Positions 26,503-38,300 of a stretch of 64,000 nt of DNA are shown one piece after another. The position numbers and the translations under genes were made by a program. Positions within the stretch are counted from its first letter, which is position 1, and the number at the start of each line of letters is the position of its first letter. The notes under the pieces were generated by a model. The model did not search any database. It was not told the DNA's origin and saw nothing but the letters and a program-made list of their open reading frames with translations. The stretch spans positions 62,001 to 126,000 of the forward strand of contig NW_026089471.1 in assembly GCF_933775445.1 (NCBI RefSeq). The letters are read 5' to 3'. Origin of the DNA: Argentina anserina. Taxonomy: Eukaryota; Streptophyta; Magnoliopsida; Rosales; Rosaceae.

Positions 26503-29500
26503 ATGGCTAAGGGAAGGCACGAAGTTTATGTATCCATTATGTATTCTTCAAGGCTAACTCGTTACCTTTCATATAAACAGGTACTATGCATGTCCGAATT
26601 TTCTAAGAAGACACAAGAGCTCAAGGATCGAATTCAAGCACTTAGAGATTTAAACAACTCTTTCATAAGTAGACCTTTGAATTTCGAAACATCTCCAAGC
26701 AATTCAAACTTAAACTCTTCACCTAGATCAGAAGAAGAGGAAGATCTGTCCTTTCCATTCGTCTTCAATTCAGACTTAGACACAATTGCGGGCCGTGACA
26801 TAATTCCTGTTGGTGCTCCAATGGCACTTAAGAATGCATTCATTCCTACCACCCCGGAATCACCTTCATGCATTGCTTTCACTCCACCTGATGAAGCTAA
26901 CTTCTCCATTCCTGTTCAATTGCTTGGGCAGCTGCCTAAGTACTCTGGTTCATCAATGGAAGACCCTAATGTTCACCTTAGGGAGTTCTTGGACATTTGC
27001 AAGCTCCAATCGATTCATCACCTTTCTCAAGAAGGCTTGAGGTTGCTCTTGTTCCCATTTACCCTTAAAGATGATGCTAAACGTTGGTTGTATTCTTTGC
27101 CTGCAGGAATCATCACTACATGGGACGAAATGACTAGGAGGTTCTTGAAGCAATTCTTCCCTGCTCAACTCACAAAAAGACTTAGGAGGGAGATTCAGAA
27201 CTTCACTCAAAAGGATGGTGATTCACTCTATGAGGCTTGGGAGGAATTTCAGGAACTACAAAGGAAGTGCCCTCACCATGGTATTTCGTTGGATGACTTG
27301 GTGCAATTCTTCTATGAAGGACTCGACACCACCAATAAGAGCATGGTGGACTCGGCATGTGGCTGCACATTCATGAACAAAACCGGTCAAGAAGCTTACA
27401 CCTTGATCGATGACTTGGCTGACAACAATCGCCAATTTAGTTCCAAGGAGAAGAGAGGAAGCAAGAGCCGTGGGGTGTATGATGTTGATGCAAGGAATCA
27501 GATGGCTACTTTAGAAAGGAAGCTTGACGTGCTAGTCAAGGCATTCAATGGTTCGAGCATCAACCCTCAAGCATGCGGCATTTGTTATTTCAAAGACCAC
27601 ACGACTGACAATTGTCCAAATGGTGCAATGACTGAAGAAGAGTTGAACTTTATGGGGCAACAAAGGCCTAGGTACGATCCATACTCGAACACATACAATC
27701 CTGGACTTAGAGACCATCCAAATTTTCGTTGGAGCAACAATGCTCAACCATCCAATGCTCAAGGTCAAGGACCTCGTCCTTCAGGTTTGTTTGTGAGGCC
27801 TCAGGTACCTCAAGGTTCTGCTCCCTTTAACTCTATTGTTCATGGTTCGAATAATGCATCTTCACCTAATTATGATGAACTTTTGAAGTCTCTTGCTCAA
27901 GGGCAACAAAATCTAAACTCTGCTACTCAAGCTTTAGTTACAGGTCAACAAGCTCATTCTAAGGATATAACCGAGCTTAAGAAGCAGATGGGACAAGTGA
28001 TCGATTTCATGGGCAAGATCCATGAAGGAGGGAAGTTGCCGAGCCAAACTGAGCCTAATCCGAACGTGAAGGCCATGGTGACACGAAGTGGGAGGACCTT
28101 GGATGCTCCATTGCAGCAACACAAGAAGGCCGTGCCTTCTAAGAGACAAGAGGCCGAGAATTACAATGTCAAAGACTTAGAGAAGGACCCTGCCTCCTCT
28201 AAAGCCAATAATGCCGTGCCTCTAGCAAAAGAAGATCATGCCGTGCATGACAAAGGTAAGGATCCTAACTCTAGTGGTTTGGTTTCAGCTAATGATCTTC
28301 CTCGTGTTCCCTTCCCTAGTAGATTTGCAAAGCAAAAGAAGGATGACTCTGATCAAGCCATGCTCGACATTTTCAAGAAAGTGGAAGTGAACATGCCTCT
28401 TATTGAATGCATACAACAAAATCCTAAGTATGCTAAGTTTTTGAAAGAATTGTGCACCAATAAGAGGATGACTCGAGAGAAGGAGGTTGTCACAATGAGT
28501 GAGACGGTTTCTGCCGTGCTCCAAAGGAAGCTACCACCAAAACTTAAGGATCCAGGGAGTTTTTCTATCCCTTGTACAATCGGAAACATGACATTTGAAA
28601 AGATAATGTTAGACTTAGGTGCATCTATTAATGTAATGCCGCACTATATCTATGAGAACCTAGGTCTAGGTGATTTGAAACGTGATAATGTTGTGATTCG
28701 ATTGGCTGATTGTTCCAACAAAGTCCCTTTGGGCTATGTTGAAGATGTTCTTGTGCAGGTTTCGAGCTTGATCTTTCCTGCCGACTTCTATGTCATTGAC
28801 ATGGAGCCAACAGAGGCAGATGACAAGGAGGTGCCTATCTTGTTAGGCCGCCCCTTCATGAGGACTGCACGAACGAAAATAGATGTGTTTAGTGGATCGC
28901 TCACCTTTGAGTTCGATGGTGAAGTGATTAGCTTCAACATCTTTGAAGCTATGAGGTATCCTCTTTCGGAGTTAAGTGATTGTTTTTCAGTTGATATACT
29001 TGATTCCCTTGCAGATAACTATCTAGATACCTTGACAAATGACGAGTTGGCACTCACCATTGCCCAAGGGGCCGGATTAACAAGTGATAGTTCTAACATT
29101 TCGGTGTTAGAAGCAAAAGATGCCGTGCCATCCTTCATTCATGAGACCGTGACCTCCCTTGAGGTTGCACGTGAGGTAAGTTTTGTCTCTCCTAGTCCAA
29201 TTCTCTTAACTACTAACAAGAATCTTCCTTCTGTGGTGCAAGCTCCGAAGCTTGATCTCAAGGTTCTTCCGGACCACTTGAAGTATGCGTTTCTAGGAGA
29301 AGAGGATACATTGCCCGTGATCATTTCATCTGCACTAAATGAGGAGCAAGAAGAGAGATTGATTGAAGTGTTGAAGAGACACAAGACGGCAATAGGATGG
29401 ACCTTAGCCGACATCAAGGGGATAAGTCCTACCATGTGTGTGCATCGAATATTGCTAGAAGATGGTGCCAAACCAACCAAGGAAGGTCAGAGACGCCTTC

Positions 29501-32151
29501 ACCCACCAATGATGCAAGTTGTAAAGGATGAAATCACCAAGTTGCACGATTGTGGCGTGATCTACCCCATCTCGGATAGTAGGTGGATCTCTCCTATTCA
29601 AGTTGTGCCAAAGAAGTCAGGCATCACGGTGGTGAAGAACAAGGACAACGAGTTGGTGCCTCAAAGGACGGTGACCGGACATAGAGTATGTATTGACTAT
29701 AGGAAGCTCAATGCGACAACAAGGAAGGACCACATGCCATTGCCATTCATTGATCAAATGCTTGAAAGGTTAGCTGGTCACTCTTTCTATTGTTTCCTTG
29801 ATGGATATAGTGGATACAACCAAATAAGTGTTGCGGAAGAAGATCAAGAGAAGACTACATTCACATGCCCTTTTGGTACGTTTGCCTATCGTCGCATGCC
29901 TTTTGGTTTGTGCAACGCCCCAGGTACGTTTCAACGTTGTATGTATCACATTTTCTCTGAGTATATTGGTTCTAAAATTGAAGTTTTCATGGATGATTTC
30001 TCTGTCTATGGTGAAGATTTCGAAACTTGCCTTGAAAATGTTGAACTAGTGCTTAAACGTTGTGAAGAAACTAACTTGGTTTTGAATTGGGAAAAATGTC
30101 ACTTTATGGTCACGCAAGGCATTGTCTTAGGTCATATTGTTTCATCTAGAGGAATTGAGGTTGATAAGTCTAAAATAGATCTTGTGCGTCACTTACCCCT
30201 CCCCACGAGTGTGAGGGATGTTCGATCGTTTCTTGGACATGCAGGTTTCTATCGTAGGTTTATCAAAGATTTTTCCAAGATTGCGAGACCAATGAGTTCA
30301 TTGCTTCAAAAAGACGTCCCATTCAACTTTGATGATGATTGCAAGCATGCATTCGAGACTTTGAAGAAGCTCCTAACTTCAGCACCGATCATGGCACCGC
30401 CGGATTGGTCCTTGCCATTCGAGTTGATGTGTGATGCCTCCGACTATGCAGTTGGAGCCGTGCTAGGGCAGAGGAAGGACAAGCAGCCCTACGCCATCTA
30501 CTATGCCTCACGAACACTCAATGATGCGCAACAAAACTACACCACCACTGAAAAAGAGCTTCTTGCCGTGATCTTTGCTCTAGATAAGTTTCGTTCTTAC
30601 TTACTTCAATCTAAAGTTATTGTTTACACTGACCATGCAGCTTTGAAGTATTTAATGACAAAGAAGGATGCCAAACCGAGATTGATTCGATGGATTCTTC
30701 TACTCCAAGAGTTTGATCTCGAGATCAAGGACAAGAAGGGAAGTGATAATGTTGTGGCGGATCATTTGAGTCGTTTGGTAAGAGATGCCGAGCCCTTGGC
30801 CATCCAAGAGAGCTTTCCGGACGAGCAACTCTTTCGAGTTGAGGTAAGTGAGCCATGGTATGCAGATATTGTCAATTATCTTGTTTCTAAGCAATTTCCT
30901 GATACATTATCGCATGCACAAAAGAATAGACTAAAGGCATTAGCTAAGTATTATGTTTGGGATGAACCATACTTGTGGAAACATTGTGTTGATCAAATCA
31001 TTAGGAGGTGTGTCCCTGAACATGAACATCAATCTATACTTACGTTTTGCCATTCTGAATCTTGTGGAGGACATTTTGGTTCACGTAGGACTGCTCTTAA
31101 GGTGTTAGAATGTGGTTTCTTTTGGCCTACAATTTTCAAAGATGCATATCATTTTTGCATGACTTGTGATAGGTGCCAACGTATGGGAAACTTAGGATCT
31201 AGAGATCAAATGCCTATGACACCGATTATATATGTCGAAATTTTTGATTGTTGGGGTATTGATTTCATGGGACCTTTTCCTAGCTCAAATGGTTACTTAT
31301 ACATACTCGTTTGTGTTGACTATGTTTCGAAATGGGTGGAAGCAAAGGCCACCCGGACTAATGATTCTCGAGTTGTTGCAGATTTCCTTCGTTCTAACAT
31401 TTTCTCTAGGTTTGGTATGCCGAGAGTTATCATTAGTGATGGAGGATCTCACTTTTGCAACCGGACCATTGAGGCGTTGTTGAAGAAGTATGGAATTAAG
31501 CATAAGGTTGCTACGCCTTATCACCCTCAAACAAGTGGACAAGTAGAGCTATCTAATCGTGAGATCAAGAGAATTTTAGAGAAGTCTGTTGGACCATCAC
31601 GCAAGGATTGGTCTCAACGATTGGATGATGCTCTTTGGGCCTATAGGACGGCATACAAGACTCCCCTAGGCATGTCACCATTTCGACTAGTCTATGGCAA
31701 GGCGTGCCATCTTCCCGTGGAGCTTGAACATCGTGCATGGTGGGCTGTGAAGAATTTTAACATGGACATTGATGAGGCCGGATTACATAGGAAGTTGCAA
31801 TTGCATGAGCTTGAAGAGATTAGGAATGAGGCCTATGATTCGGCAATGGTTTACAAGGAGAAGACTAAGACATTCCATGACCGCATGATTAGGAAGAAAC
31901 ACTTTGTCGTTGGGCAGAAAGTTCTTTTGTTTAATTCTCGACTTAGATTGTTTCCGGGCAAGCTCCGTTCTAGGTGGCTTGGACCGTTTGTTGTTACTAA
32001 TTTTTTTCCTTCTGGTGCTATTCAGATCAAAAGCATGGTGCATGGAAAGGAATTCACGGTCAATGGACATCGCTTGAAGCCGTACTATGATAATTTCGTG
32101 GAACACAATGTGGAGGAGACGTCTCTCCTTGATCCTACGGCAAGCAAGTGA
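26503..32151 (+). CDS. gag-pol: Gag-Pol polyprotein of the Athila-type element
   Basis: One uninterrupted frame encodes capsid protein and the enzymes for reverse transcription and integration. Numbered from the first ATG at 26503 (1882 aa): Gag capsid region about 175-275; CCHC zinc knuckle C358, C361, H366, C371; protease D704 in DLGAS; reverse transcriptase D1100 and the FMDD pair D1164-D1165; RNase H D1311, E1352 and D1377; integrase zinc-binding H1517, H1524, C1555 and C1558; integrase core D1587, D1646 and E1682 (exactly 35 residues between the last two); GPF module at 1827-1829. There is no chromodomain. Gag and Pol are fused in frame, with no stop or frameshift to regulate their ratio. 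The start is uncertain: the frame opens at 26491 with GTG, and in-frame ATGs at 26539 (A at -3) and 26590 (before SEFSKK) are alternatives. No defect was found, so the protein is probably functional. Confidence 0.95.
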   Translation: MAKGRHEVYVSIMYSSRLTRYLSYKQVLCMSEFSKKTQELKDRIQALRDLNNSFISRPLNFETSPSNSNLNSSPRSEEEEDLSFPFVFNSDLDTIAGRDIIPVGAPMALKNAFIPTTPESPSCIAFTPPDEANFSIPVQLLGQLPKYSGSSMEDPNVHLREFLDICKLQSIHHLSQEGLRLLLFPFTLKDDAKRWLYSLPAGIITTWDEMTRRFLKQFFPAQLTKRLRREIQNFTQKDGDSLYEAWEEFQELQRKCPHHGISLDDLVQFFYEGLDTTNKSMVDSACGCTFMNKTGQEAYTLIDDLADNNRQFSSKEKRGSKSRGVYDVDARNQMATLERKLDVLVKAFNGSSINPQACGICYFKDHTTDNCPNGAMTEEELNFMGQQRPRYDPYSNTYNPGLRDHPNFRWSNNAQPSNAQGQGPRPSGLFVRPQVPQGSAPFNSIVHGSNNASSPNYDELLKSLAQGQQNLNSATQALVTGQQAHSKDITELKKQMGQVIDFMGKIHEGGKLPSQTEPNPNVKAMVTRSGRTLDAPLQQHKKAVPSKRQEAENYNVKDLEKDPASSKANNAVPLAKEDHAVHDKGKDPNSSGLVSANDLPRVPFPSRFAKQKKDDSDQAMLDIFKKVEVNMPLIECIQQNPKYAKFLKELCTNKRMTREKEVVTMSETVSAVLQRKLPPKLKDPGSFSIPCTIGNMTFEKIMLDLGASINVMPHYIYENLGLGDLKRDNVVIRLADCSNKVPLGYVEDVLVQVSSLIFPADFYVIDMEPTEADDKEVPILLGRPFMRTARTKIDVFSGSLTFEFDGEVISFNIFEAMRYPLSELSDCFSVDILDSLADNYLDTLTNDELALTIAQGAGLTSDSSNISVLEAKDAVPSFIHETVTSLEVAREVSFVSPSPILLTTNKNLPSVVQAPKLDLKVLPDHLKYAFLGEEDTLPVIISSALNEEQEERLIEVLKRHKTAIGWTLADIKGISPTMCVHRILLEDGAKPTKEGQRRLHPPMMQVVKDEITKLHDCGVIYPISDSRWISPIQVVPKKSGITVVKNKDNELVPQRTVTGHRVCIDYRKLNATTRKDHMPLPFIDQMLERLAGHSFYCFLDGYSGYNQISVAEEDQEKTTFTCPFGTFAYRRMPFGLCNAPGTFQRCMYHIFSEYIGSKIEVFMDDFSVYGEDFETCLENVELVLKRCEETNLVLNWEKCHFMVTQGIVLGHIVSSRGIEVDKSKIDLVRHLPLPTSVRDVRSFLGHAGFYRRFIKDFSKIARPMSSLLQKDVPFNFDDDCKHAFETLKKLLTSAPIMAPPDWSLPFELMCDASDYAVGAVLGQRKDKQPYAIYYASRTLNDAQQNYTTTEKELLAVIFALDKFRSYLLQSKVIVYTDHAALKYLMTKKDAKPRLIRWILLLQEFDLEIKDKKGSDNVVADHLSRLVRDAEPLAIQESFPDEQLFRVEVSEPWYADIVNYLVSKQFPDTLSHAQKNRLKALAKYYVWDEPYLWKHCVDQIIRRCVPEHEHQSILTFCHSESCGGHFGSRRTALKVLECGFFWPTIFKDAYHFCMTCDRCQRMGNLGSRDQMPMTPIIYVEIFDCWGIDFMGPFPSSNGYLYILVCVDYVSKWVEAKATRTNDSRVVADFLRSNIFSRFGMPRVIISDGGSHFCNRTIEALLKKYGIKHKVATPYHPQTSGQVELSNREIKRILEKSVGPSRKDWSQRLDDALWAYRTAYKTPLGMSPFRLVYGKACHLPVELEHRAWWAVKNFNMDIDEAGLHRKLQLHELEEIRNEAYDSAMVYKEKTKTFHDRMIRKKHFVVGQKVLLFNSRLRLFPGKLRSRWLGPFVVTNFFPSGAIQIKSMVHGKEFTVNGHRLKPYYDNFVEHNVEETSLLDPTASK
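27574..27615 (+). other. Gag CCHC zinc knuckle
   Basis: Cys-X2-Cys-X4-His-X4-Cys ([14 protein letters not shown]), the nucleocapsid RNA-binding signature of retroelement Gag proteins, complete here. Confidence 0.93.
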
Positions 32152-32293
32152 TGATTTGAAGATAGTCTAGGCTATAGACTCTAAACTTAAGCCAATGAAG
32201 GAGCCATCAACGAGTGTTTGCATTTTCTTACCCCTTAACTCTTTCTAATTTTCGTTGCTTATCATATTGTACATTGAGGGCAATGTAAGTTTT

Positions 32294-32303
32294 AAGTGTG
32301 GGG
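32294..32303 (+). promoter_or_regulatory. Upstream polypurine-like copy, after pol
   Basis: An exact AAGTGTGGGG, followed by TGGGG, about 140 bp after the gag-pol stop. It could act as a second plus-strand start or be a relic of the boundary of a lost env segment. Confidence 0.5.
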
Positions 32304-33062
32304 TGGGGTATTCATCATTCGTTGTATTCTATTGTTTGCTGCTTATGTGTTTCAATTTTGTGTTTTGATTTTCGAAATCTTAGTGTCATTTTGGTTCTGT
32401 TTTTCGATTTTTAAGTTGTTTAGTTGTTTTGTTTTTGTTTTGAGTCCTAGGTATGCCTTTAACTGTCTAGGATGAGTTGATCTTTGAATTTATGGTTGAT
32501 AGATGATCATGATATTGAATTGAACTTAATTGTTATTTGATGGTTAATCGATGTGTAGATTTTGTACGAACATGTAGTAGATGAGGATTTTGAAACTTAG
32601 GTACAGAATGAGCATGTTCCTTACTTGTTTGAATTCATGTAACCTATGTGAGATTCGAGCCATATATATGTGCCTTTCTTTGGAGAGTTTTATCTATCGT
32701 TTCTTGGCTTTATAACCTCATTACATCTATTTTGATCAATTCATATGCCATAGAATTGCAATGAACTAGAGAATGCTAGAACTTACTTTGTGAAACTTTC
32801 GAAGCTTTATGTCATAATATACTCTGATTTTGAAAATGATTGTTGGATCTTTTTAGGATTTCCACCACTTAGCCAAAAAGCCGTATATCCCTATTTGAGC
32901 CCTGCTTGGGACACCTTAGTGTTAACCCTTTGAGCCTACGTTAAGCCTTTTCTTTCGTTACCAACATGTTATATCCTTGCTTAGTGTAGTTATATCTCTA
33001 CCTTGTCTTTGAGGCTTGGCAGAGCCGATTTTGGATGTTAATATGGAGTGATGATTTGATTC

Positions 33063-33072
33063 AAGTGTGGGG
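33063..33072 (+). promoter_or_regulatory. Middle polypurine-like copy
   Basis: A third exact AAGTGTGGGG, 769 bp after the first and 890 bp before the LTR-proximal copy. Its function is unknown. Confidence 0.45.
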
Positions 33073-33952
33073 TTATGCTATTGTGTGTATGTTATGCCTT
33101 GAAAAGAGAATGAAAAGAAAGAAAAATGTATTGAAGCCGTGAGAAAAGAAAGATTCATGATGCACGGCAAGAAAAGAAAGAAAAATATGAAAGAAAGTAT
33201 GATGAAAGATCTCGGCATACATACTTGTTTATGTGAATTTGGAGTTGTGATGTATTTTGTTGAAGGCTCAATAATGTTATACTTTAGCCTTTGTTCATTT
33301 TCACAATGTTTAAAGTGAAGAATGGGTCCAACATGATGATATTTGGCCCTTGTTTTATGGAGTATGGCGACATAAGGTGGATGTTTTGCTCTGCTAAGTC
33401 TTGAGGATGACCTTTGTGATTCCTTTACCTTGAAAATATATCCATGCCGAGCCTAAGCCTACCCTTTTCTAAAGATCCGCATGATTCTTAAAATGAGTAG
33501 TCCTTGATTTGTGGAGTTTGTTTCATGAGTAAGCATATGGTTTGGGTTCATTTGTGCATATGATTGGTATCTTTCATGAGGTTTTCGATTTTCACTATGT
33601 TCATAACTCTTGTGTGTGAAAAGCTTTTAAGCATATGCCATGTTCTTGAGAGAAAAGATTTGGAGTGCATATCCTATGTGAGTTGAATTTGAACTTGTTT
33701 TGAACATGTCGAGCTTAATATCATCTTTGTTTCTGCCATGTCTTACTTGTTAAACGAAATCTCATGTTTATTAACCATTGAATTCATCTTATCTATTTCG
33801 ATTGAGTGTTATTCTTGATGCTATGAGTTTGAAGATCTCTGAGACAAAAAGTTGAAGGCATTAGAATGTTGTGTCGTTAGTTATGTTGTTTTGATTTTCG
33901 TTTTATGTTTTGATTTCTACTTTTAGTGTTTGCTAAGGGACTAGCAAAGTCT

Positions 33953-33962
33953 AAGTGTGGGG
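33953..33962 (+). promoter_or_regulatory. Polypurine-type tract next to the 3' LTR
   Basis: AAGTGTGGGG lies four bases (TTGT) before the 3' LTR. Its position matches the plus-strand primer of LTR elements, and this G-rich form is common in Athila and Tat relatives. The two T residues make it an imperfect purine run. Confidence 0.75.
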
Positions 33963-33966
33963 TTGT

Positions 33967-35307
33967 TGATAGGAGCACGAAGTGTGACGTTCTTAATGAA
34001 AGACAAAGCATATTTGGAAAGAAAGGAGAGTTGCCGAGTTGCATTCCTAGTTGAACAAGGAAATCATATTCGAGTTGAAGAAGGAGAAGAGGAGGCCGGC
34101 CTAGCTACTCCTAGTTGGACCAAGAGATTGCCGAGCTGCCCTTTAAAGTGATCTCCCTATTGGACTTGGTTTCCTACATCAAGTTGGATATGGAGTACAT
34201 AAATCAAATCTATAACAAAGAGGATTTCAGTTTCCCAATTGGATTCTATTTCCTTTTGGCACGCAAGAAGGCTTCCTACACCTCTATATATAGAGGCTCG
34301 GCCTCTCCATTCAGATCATCATCAACCCTACACAAAAACACAGCCATAGCTCTGCCGAATTCATCCTTCACCATTCCAAGAAATCCTAAAACCGATTCCA
34401 TCATTCCCGACCTATCAATAGCCTTCAAGCACGCTTGTGAAGAAGGTTTCATCCATAGAAGTCTCGGCTACACTTGTGGATTGCTTGATTTATAAAGTGT
34501 AACCATGATTCACTCTTGTTTAATTTCGGTTTTGGTTTTGTTCTTGTTCATGGATGAAGCTTGCGATTTGTTTAGAGTAATCTTGTATTAATTTTGTCTA
34601 TGAAATAGCTACTTGATTCAATTTATATAGATGATTCGAAGGTTGTTTTTGGTTTTATGTGTTTCGGTTTAGGTTTCTGCCGAACCTAGCTCTTGAACAA
34701 TTTTCGATATCTATGTGTTATGACTATGCTTGTAGCATGATATTTAGGTTGTTGGATTAAAGACTTATGCTAAGAACATGTTTATTCTTGGTTATGTGAT
34801 TTTCGAATTGCATGGTTGTTGGTTAAGTAAGTGACATACTTGATGAATTCAATGTGCATGACTTTGGGATTACATGAGTAAGATGAACATGTTAGAATTT
34901 CGATTATGGCTGCTTGGTTGTGATTGAATGTGTCAAGTGTCTATGTGTTTAGGTTACTGCTTAGAACCCTAAATGCAAGATCCATCCATGGTTGCTCAAT
35001 GTATGTCTCGGCATGATTCGATAAGAAGTGGTAGAACTTAGTTCGATCCCCTCTATGTGATTTGTTTTGGTGATTGTTTATGTGTTGGTTGGTTGATCAC
35101 ATGTATATATTAGTTTAGGTTTTATTTACTGTTTTTATGATTCAATCCAAAATCTATATCAAACCTTAAAACCTTTATGAATTCATGTAAGTGTTGTGAT
35201 CCTACGCCCTGGCTGGATCCCCGGTTTGTGAACGATACCCTCTTGCTTTATACTACTATGATGTGTTCAGGGTTAAATATTGATGTCGAGTAATCGAGCA
35301 GTCATCA
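33967..35307 (+). repeat. 3' LTR
   Basis: 1341 bp, collinear with the 5' LTR at an offset of 9492 bp. Differences from it are at 34244 (T), 34409 (G) and 35205 (C). It ends in ATCA, followed at once by the GATGT target duplication and satellite. It would supply the transcript's 3' end, but I could not place the polyadenylation site. Confidence 0.96.
34281..34296 (+). promoter_or_regulatory. TATA palindrome, 3' LTR copy
   Basis: Same 16-bp palindrome as in the 5' LTR. If active it would read outward through the rest of the 3' LTR into the right satellite arm. Confidence 0.65.
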
Positions 35308-35312
35308 GATGT
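35308..35312 (+). other. Target-site duplication, right (GATGT)
   Basis: GATGT directly after the terminal ATCA, continuing as AAAGATACTCAG. Removing the element and one GATGT restores an uninterrupted satellite monomer, so nothing was deleted on insertion. Confidence 0.95.
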
Positions 35313-38300
35313 AAAGATACTCAGTTTGAAAGAAACACACTCCCACACTTGCAAAACTCTCAAATTCAATAGAAACTCGCATCAGAAAGCCATACAGAAA
35401 GATACTTAAACGAGAAATGAAAAGATACACAATTGGAATAGTAAAGATACGCAAACGATGTAAAGATACACAATTGGAATAGTAAAGATACGCAAACGAT
35501 GTAAAGATACTCAGTTTGAAAGAAACACACTCCCACACTTGCAAAACTCTCAAAATCAATAGAAACTCGCATCAGAAAGCCTTACAGAAAGATACTCAAA
35601 CGAGAAATGAAAAGATACACAATTGGAATAGTAAAGATACGCAAACAATGTAAAGATACTCAGTTTGAAAGAAACACACTCCCACACTTGCAAAACTCTC
35701 AAAATCAATAGAAACTCGCATCAGAAAGCCTTACAGAAAGATACTCAAACGAGAAATGAAAAGATACACAATTGGAATAGTAAAGATACGCAAACGATGT
35801 AAAGATACACAATTGGAATTGTAAAGATACGCAAACGATGTAAAGATACTCAGTTTGAAAGAAACACACTCCCACACTTGCAAAACTCTCAAATTCAATA
35901 GAAACTCGCATTAGAAAGCCTTACAGAAAGATACTCAAACGAGAAATGAAAAGATACACAATTGGAATAGTAAAGATACGCAAACGATGTAAAGATACAC
36001 AATTGGAATAGTAAAGATACGTAAACGATGTAAAGATACTCAGTTTGAAAGAAACACACTCCCACACTTGCAAAACTCTCAAATACAATAGAAACTCGCA
36101 TCAGAAGCCTTACAGAAAGATACTCAAACGAGAAATGAAAAGATACACAATTGGAATAGTAAAGATACGCAAACGATGTAAAGATACTCAGTTTGAAAGA
36201 AACACACTCCCACACTTGCAAAACTCTCAAATTCAATAGAAACTCGCATCAGAAGCCTTACAGAAAGATACTCAAACGAGAAATGAAAAGATACACAATT
36301 GGAATAGTAAAGATACGCAAACGATGTAAAGATACACAATTGGAATAGTAAAGATACGCAAACGATGTAAAGATACTCAGTTTGAAAGAAACACACTCCC
36401 ACACTTGCAAAACTCTCAAATTCAATAGAAACTCGCATTAGAAAGCCTTACAGAAAGATACTCAAACGAGAAATGAAAAGATACACAATTGGAATAGTAA
36501 AGATACGCAAACGATGTAAAGATACACAATTGGAATAGTAAAGATACGTAAACGATGTAAAGATACTCATTTTGAAAGAAACACACTCCCACACTTGCAA
36601 AACTCTCAAAATCAATAGAAACTCGCATCAGAAAGCCTTACAGAAAGATACTCAAACGAGAAATGAAAAGATACACAATTGGAATAGTAAAGATACGCAA
36701 ACAATGTAAAGATACTCAGTTTGAAAGAAACACACTCCCACACTTGCAAAACTCTCAAAATCAATAGAAACTCGCATCAGAAAGCCTTACAGAAAGATAC
36801 TCAAACGAGAAATGAAAAGATACACAATTGGAATAGTAAAGATACGCAAACGATGTAAAGATACACAATTGGAATAGTAAAGATACGCAAACGATGTAAA
36901 GATACTCAGTTTGAAAGAAACACACTCCCACACTTGCAAAACTCTCAAATTCAATAGAAACTCGCATCAGAAGCCTTACAGAAAGATACTCAAACGAGAA
37001 ATGAAAAGATACACAATTGGAATAGTAAAGATACGCAAACGATGTAAAGATACACAATTGGAATAGTAAAGATACGCAAACGATGTAAAGATACTCAGTT
37101 TGAAAGAAACACACTCCCACACTTGCAAAACACTCAAAATCAATAGAAACTCGCATCAGAAAGCCTTACAGAAAGATACTCAAACGAGAAATGAAAAGAT
37201 ACACAATTGGAATAGTAAAGATACGCAAACAATGTAAAGATACTCAGTTTGAAAGAAACACACTCCCACACTTGCAAAACTCTCAAAATCAATAGAAACT
37301 CGCATCAGAAAGCCTTACAGAAAGATACTCAAACGAGAAATGAAAAGATACACAATTGGAATAGTAAAGATACGCAAACGATGTAAAGATACTCAGTTTG
37401 AAAGAAACACACTCCCACACTTGCAAAACTCTCAAATTCAATAGAAACTCGCATCAGAAGCCTTACAGAAAGATACTCAAACGAGAAATGAAAAGATACA
37501 CAATTGGAATAGTAAAGATACGCAAACGATGTAAAGATACACAATTGGAATAGTAAAGATACGCAAACGATGTAAAGATACTCAGTTTGAAAGAAACACA
37601 CTCCCACAGTTGCAAAACTCTCAAATTAGATAGAAACTCGCATTAGAAAGCCTTACAGAAAGATACTCAAACGAGAAATGAAAAGATACACAATTGGAAT
37701 AGTAAAGATACGCAAACGATGTAAAGATACACAATTGGAATAGTAAAGATACGCAAACGATGTAAAGATACTCAGTTTGAAAGAAACACACTCCCACAGT
37801 TGCAAAACTCTCAAATTAGATAGAAACTCGCATTAGAAAGCCTTACAGAAAGATACTCAAACGAGAAATGAAAAGATACACAATTGGAATAGTAAAGATA
37901 CGCAAACGATGTAAAGATACACAATTGGAATAGTAAAGATACGCAAACGATGTAAAGATACTCAGTTTGAAAGAAACACACTCCCACACTTGCAAAACTC
38001 TCAAATTCAATAGAAACTCGCATCAGAAGCCTTACAGAAAGATACTCAAACGAGAAATGAAAAGATACACAATTGGAATAGTAAAGATACGCAAACGATG
38101 TAAAGATACACAATTGGAATAGTAAAGATACGCAAACGATGTAAAGATACTCAGTTTGAAAGAAACACACTCCCACACTTGCAAAACTCTCAAATTCAAT
38201 AGAAACTCGCATCAGAAAGCCTTACAGAAAGATACTCAAACGAGAAATGAAAAGATACACAATTGGAATAGTAAAGATACGCAAACGATGTAAAGATACA

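Larger units (their letters stand above)
32152..33966 (+). other. Long 3' non-coding region of the retrotransposon
   Basis: About 1.8 kb between the gag-pol stop and the 3' LTR, where classical Athila elements carry an envelope-like gene. No frame above about 60 codons exists on either strand, so an env-like protein is absent. The region is T-rich overall. It has a purine-rich stretch at about 33101-33200 with repeated GAAAAGAAAGAAAAAT words, and three copies of AAGTGTGGGG. Confidence 0.85.
24475..35307 (+). mobile_element. Complete Athila-type Ty3/gypsy LTR retrotransposon
   Basis: A 10,833-bp element inserted in a satellite monomer. It shows two LTRs of equal length, TGAT...ATCA ends, a 5-bp target duplication, a tRNA-Asp primer-binding site, one gag-pol frame and a polypurine-type tract. 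The domain order (protease, reverse transcriptase, RNase H, integrase) places it in Ty3/gypsy. The tRNA-Asp primer, the Gag style (CPHHG followed by FYEGL) and the DLGA protease motif point to the Athila group, including its env-less relatives. There is no chromodomain. Three LTR differences in 1341 bp, with all catalytic motifs intact, indicate a recent and possibly autonomous copy. Confidence 0.96.

Noticed and set aside
26634..32106. Short antisense and alternative frames within gag-pol
   Set aside because: All are shorter than about 115 codons and lie opposite or inside the 1882-codon frame, with no domain of their own.
31900..32151. C-terminal chromodomain on integrase
   Set aside because: After the GPF module only about 55 residues remain and they lack the aromatic pattern of a chromodomain. 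This agrees with the Athila group.
32152..33966. Envelope-like gene expected in Athila elements
   Set aside because: No frame of useful length exists on either strand and no remnant could be recognised by reading.
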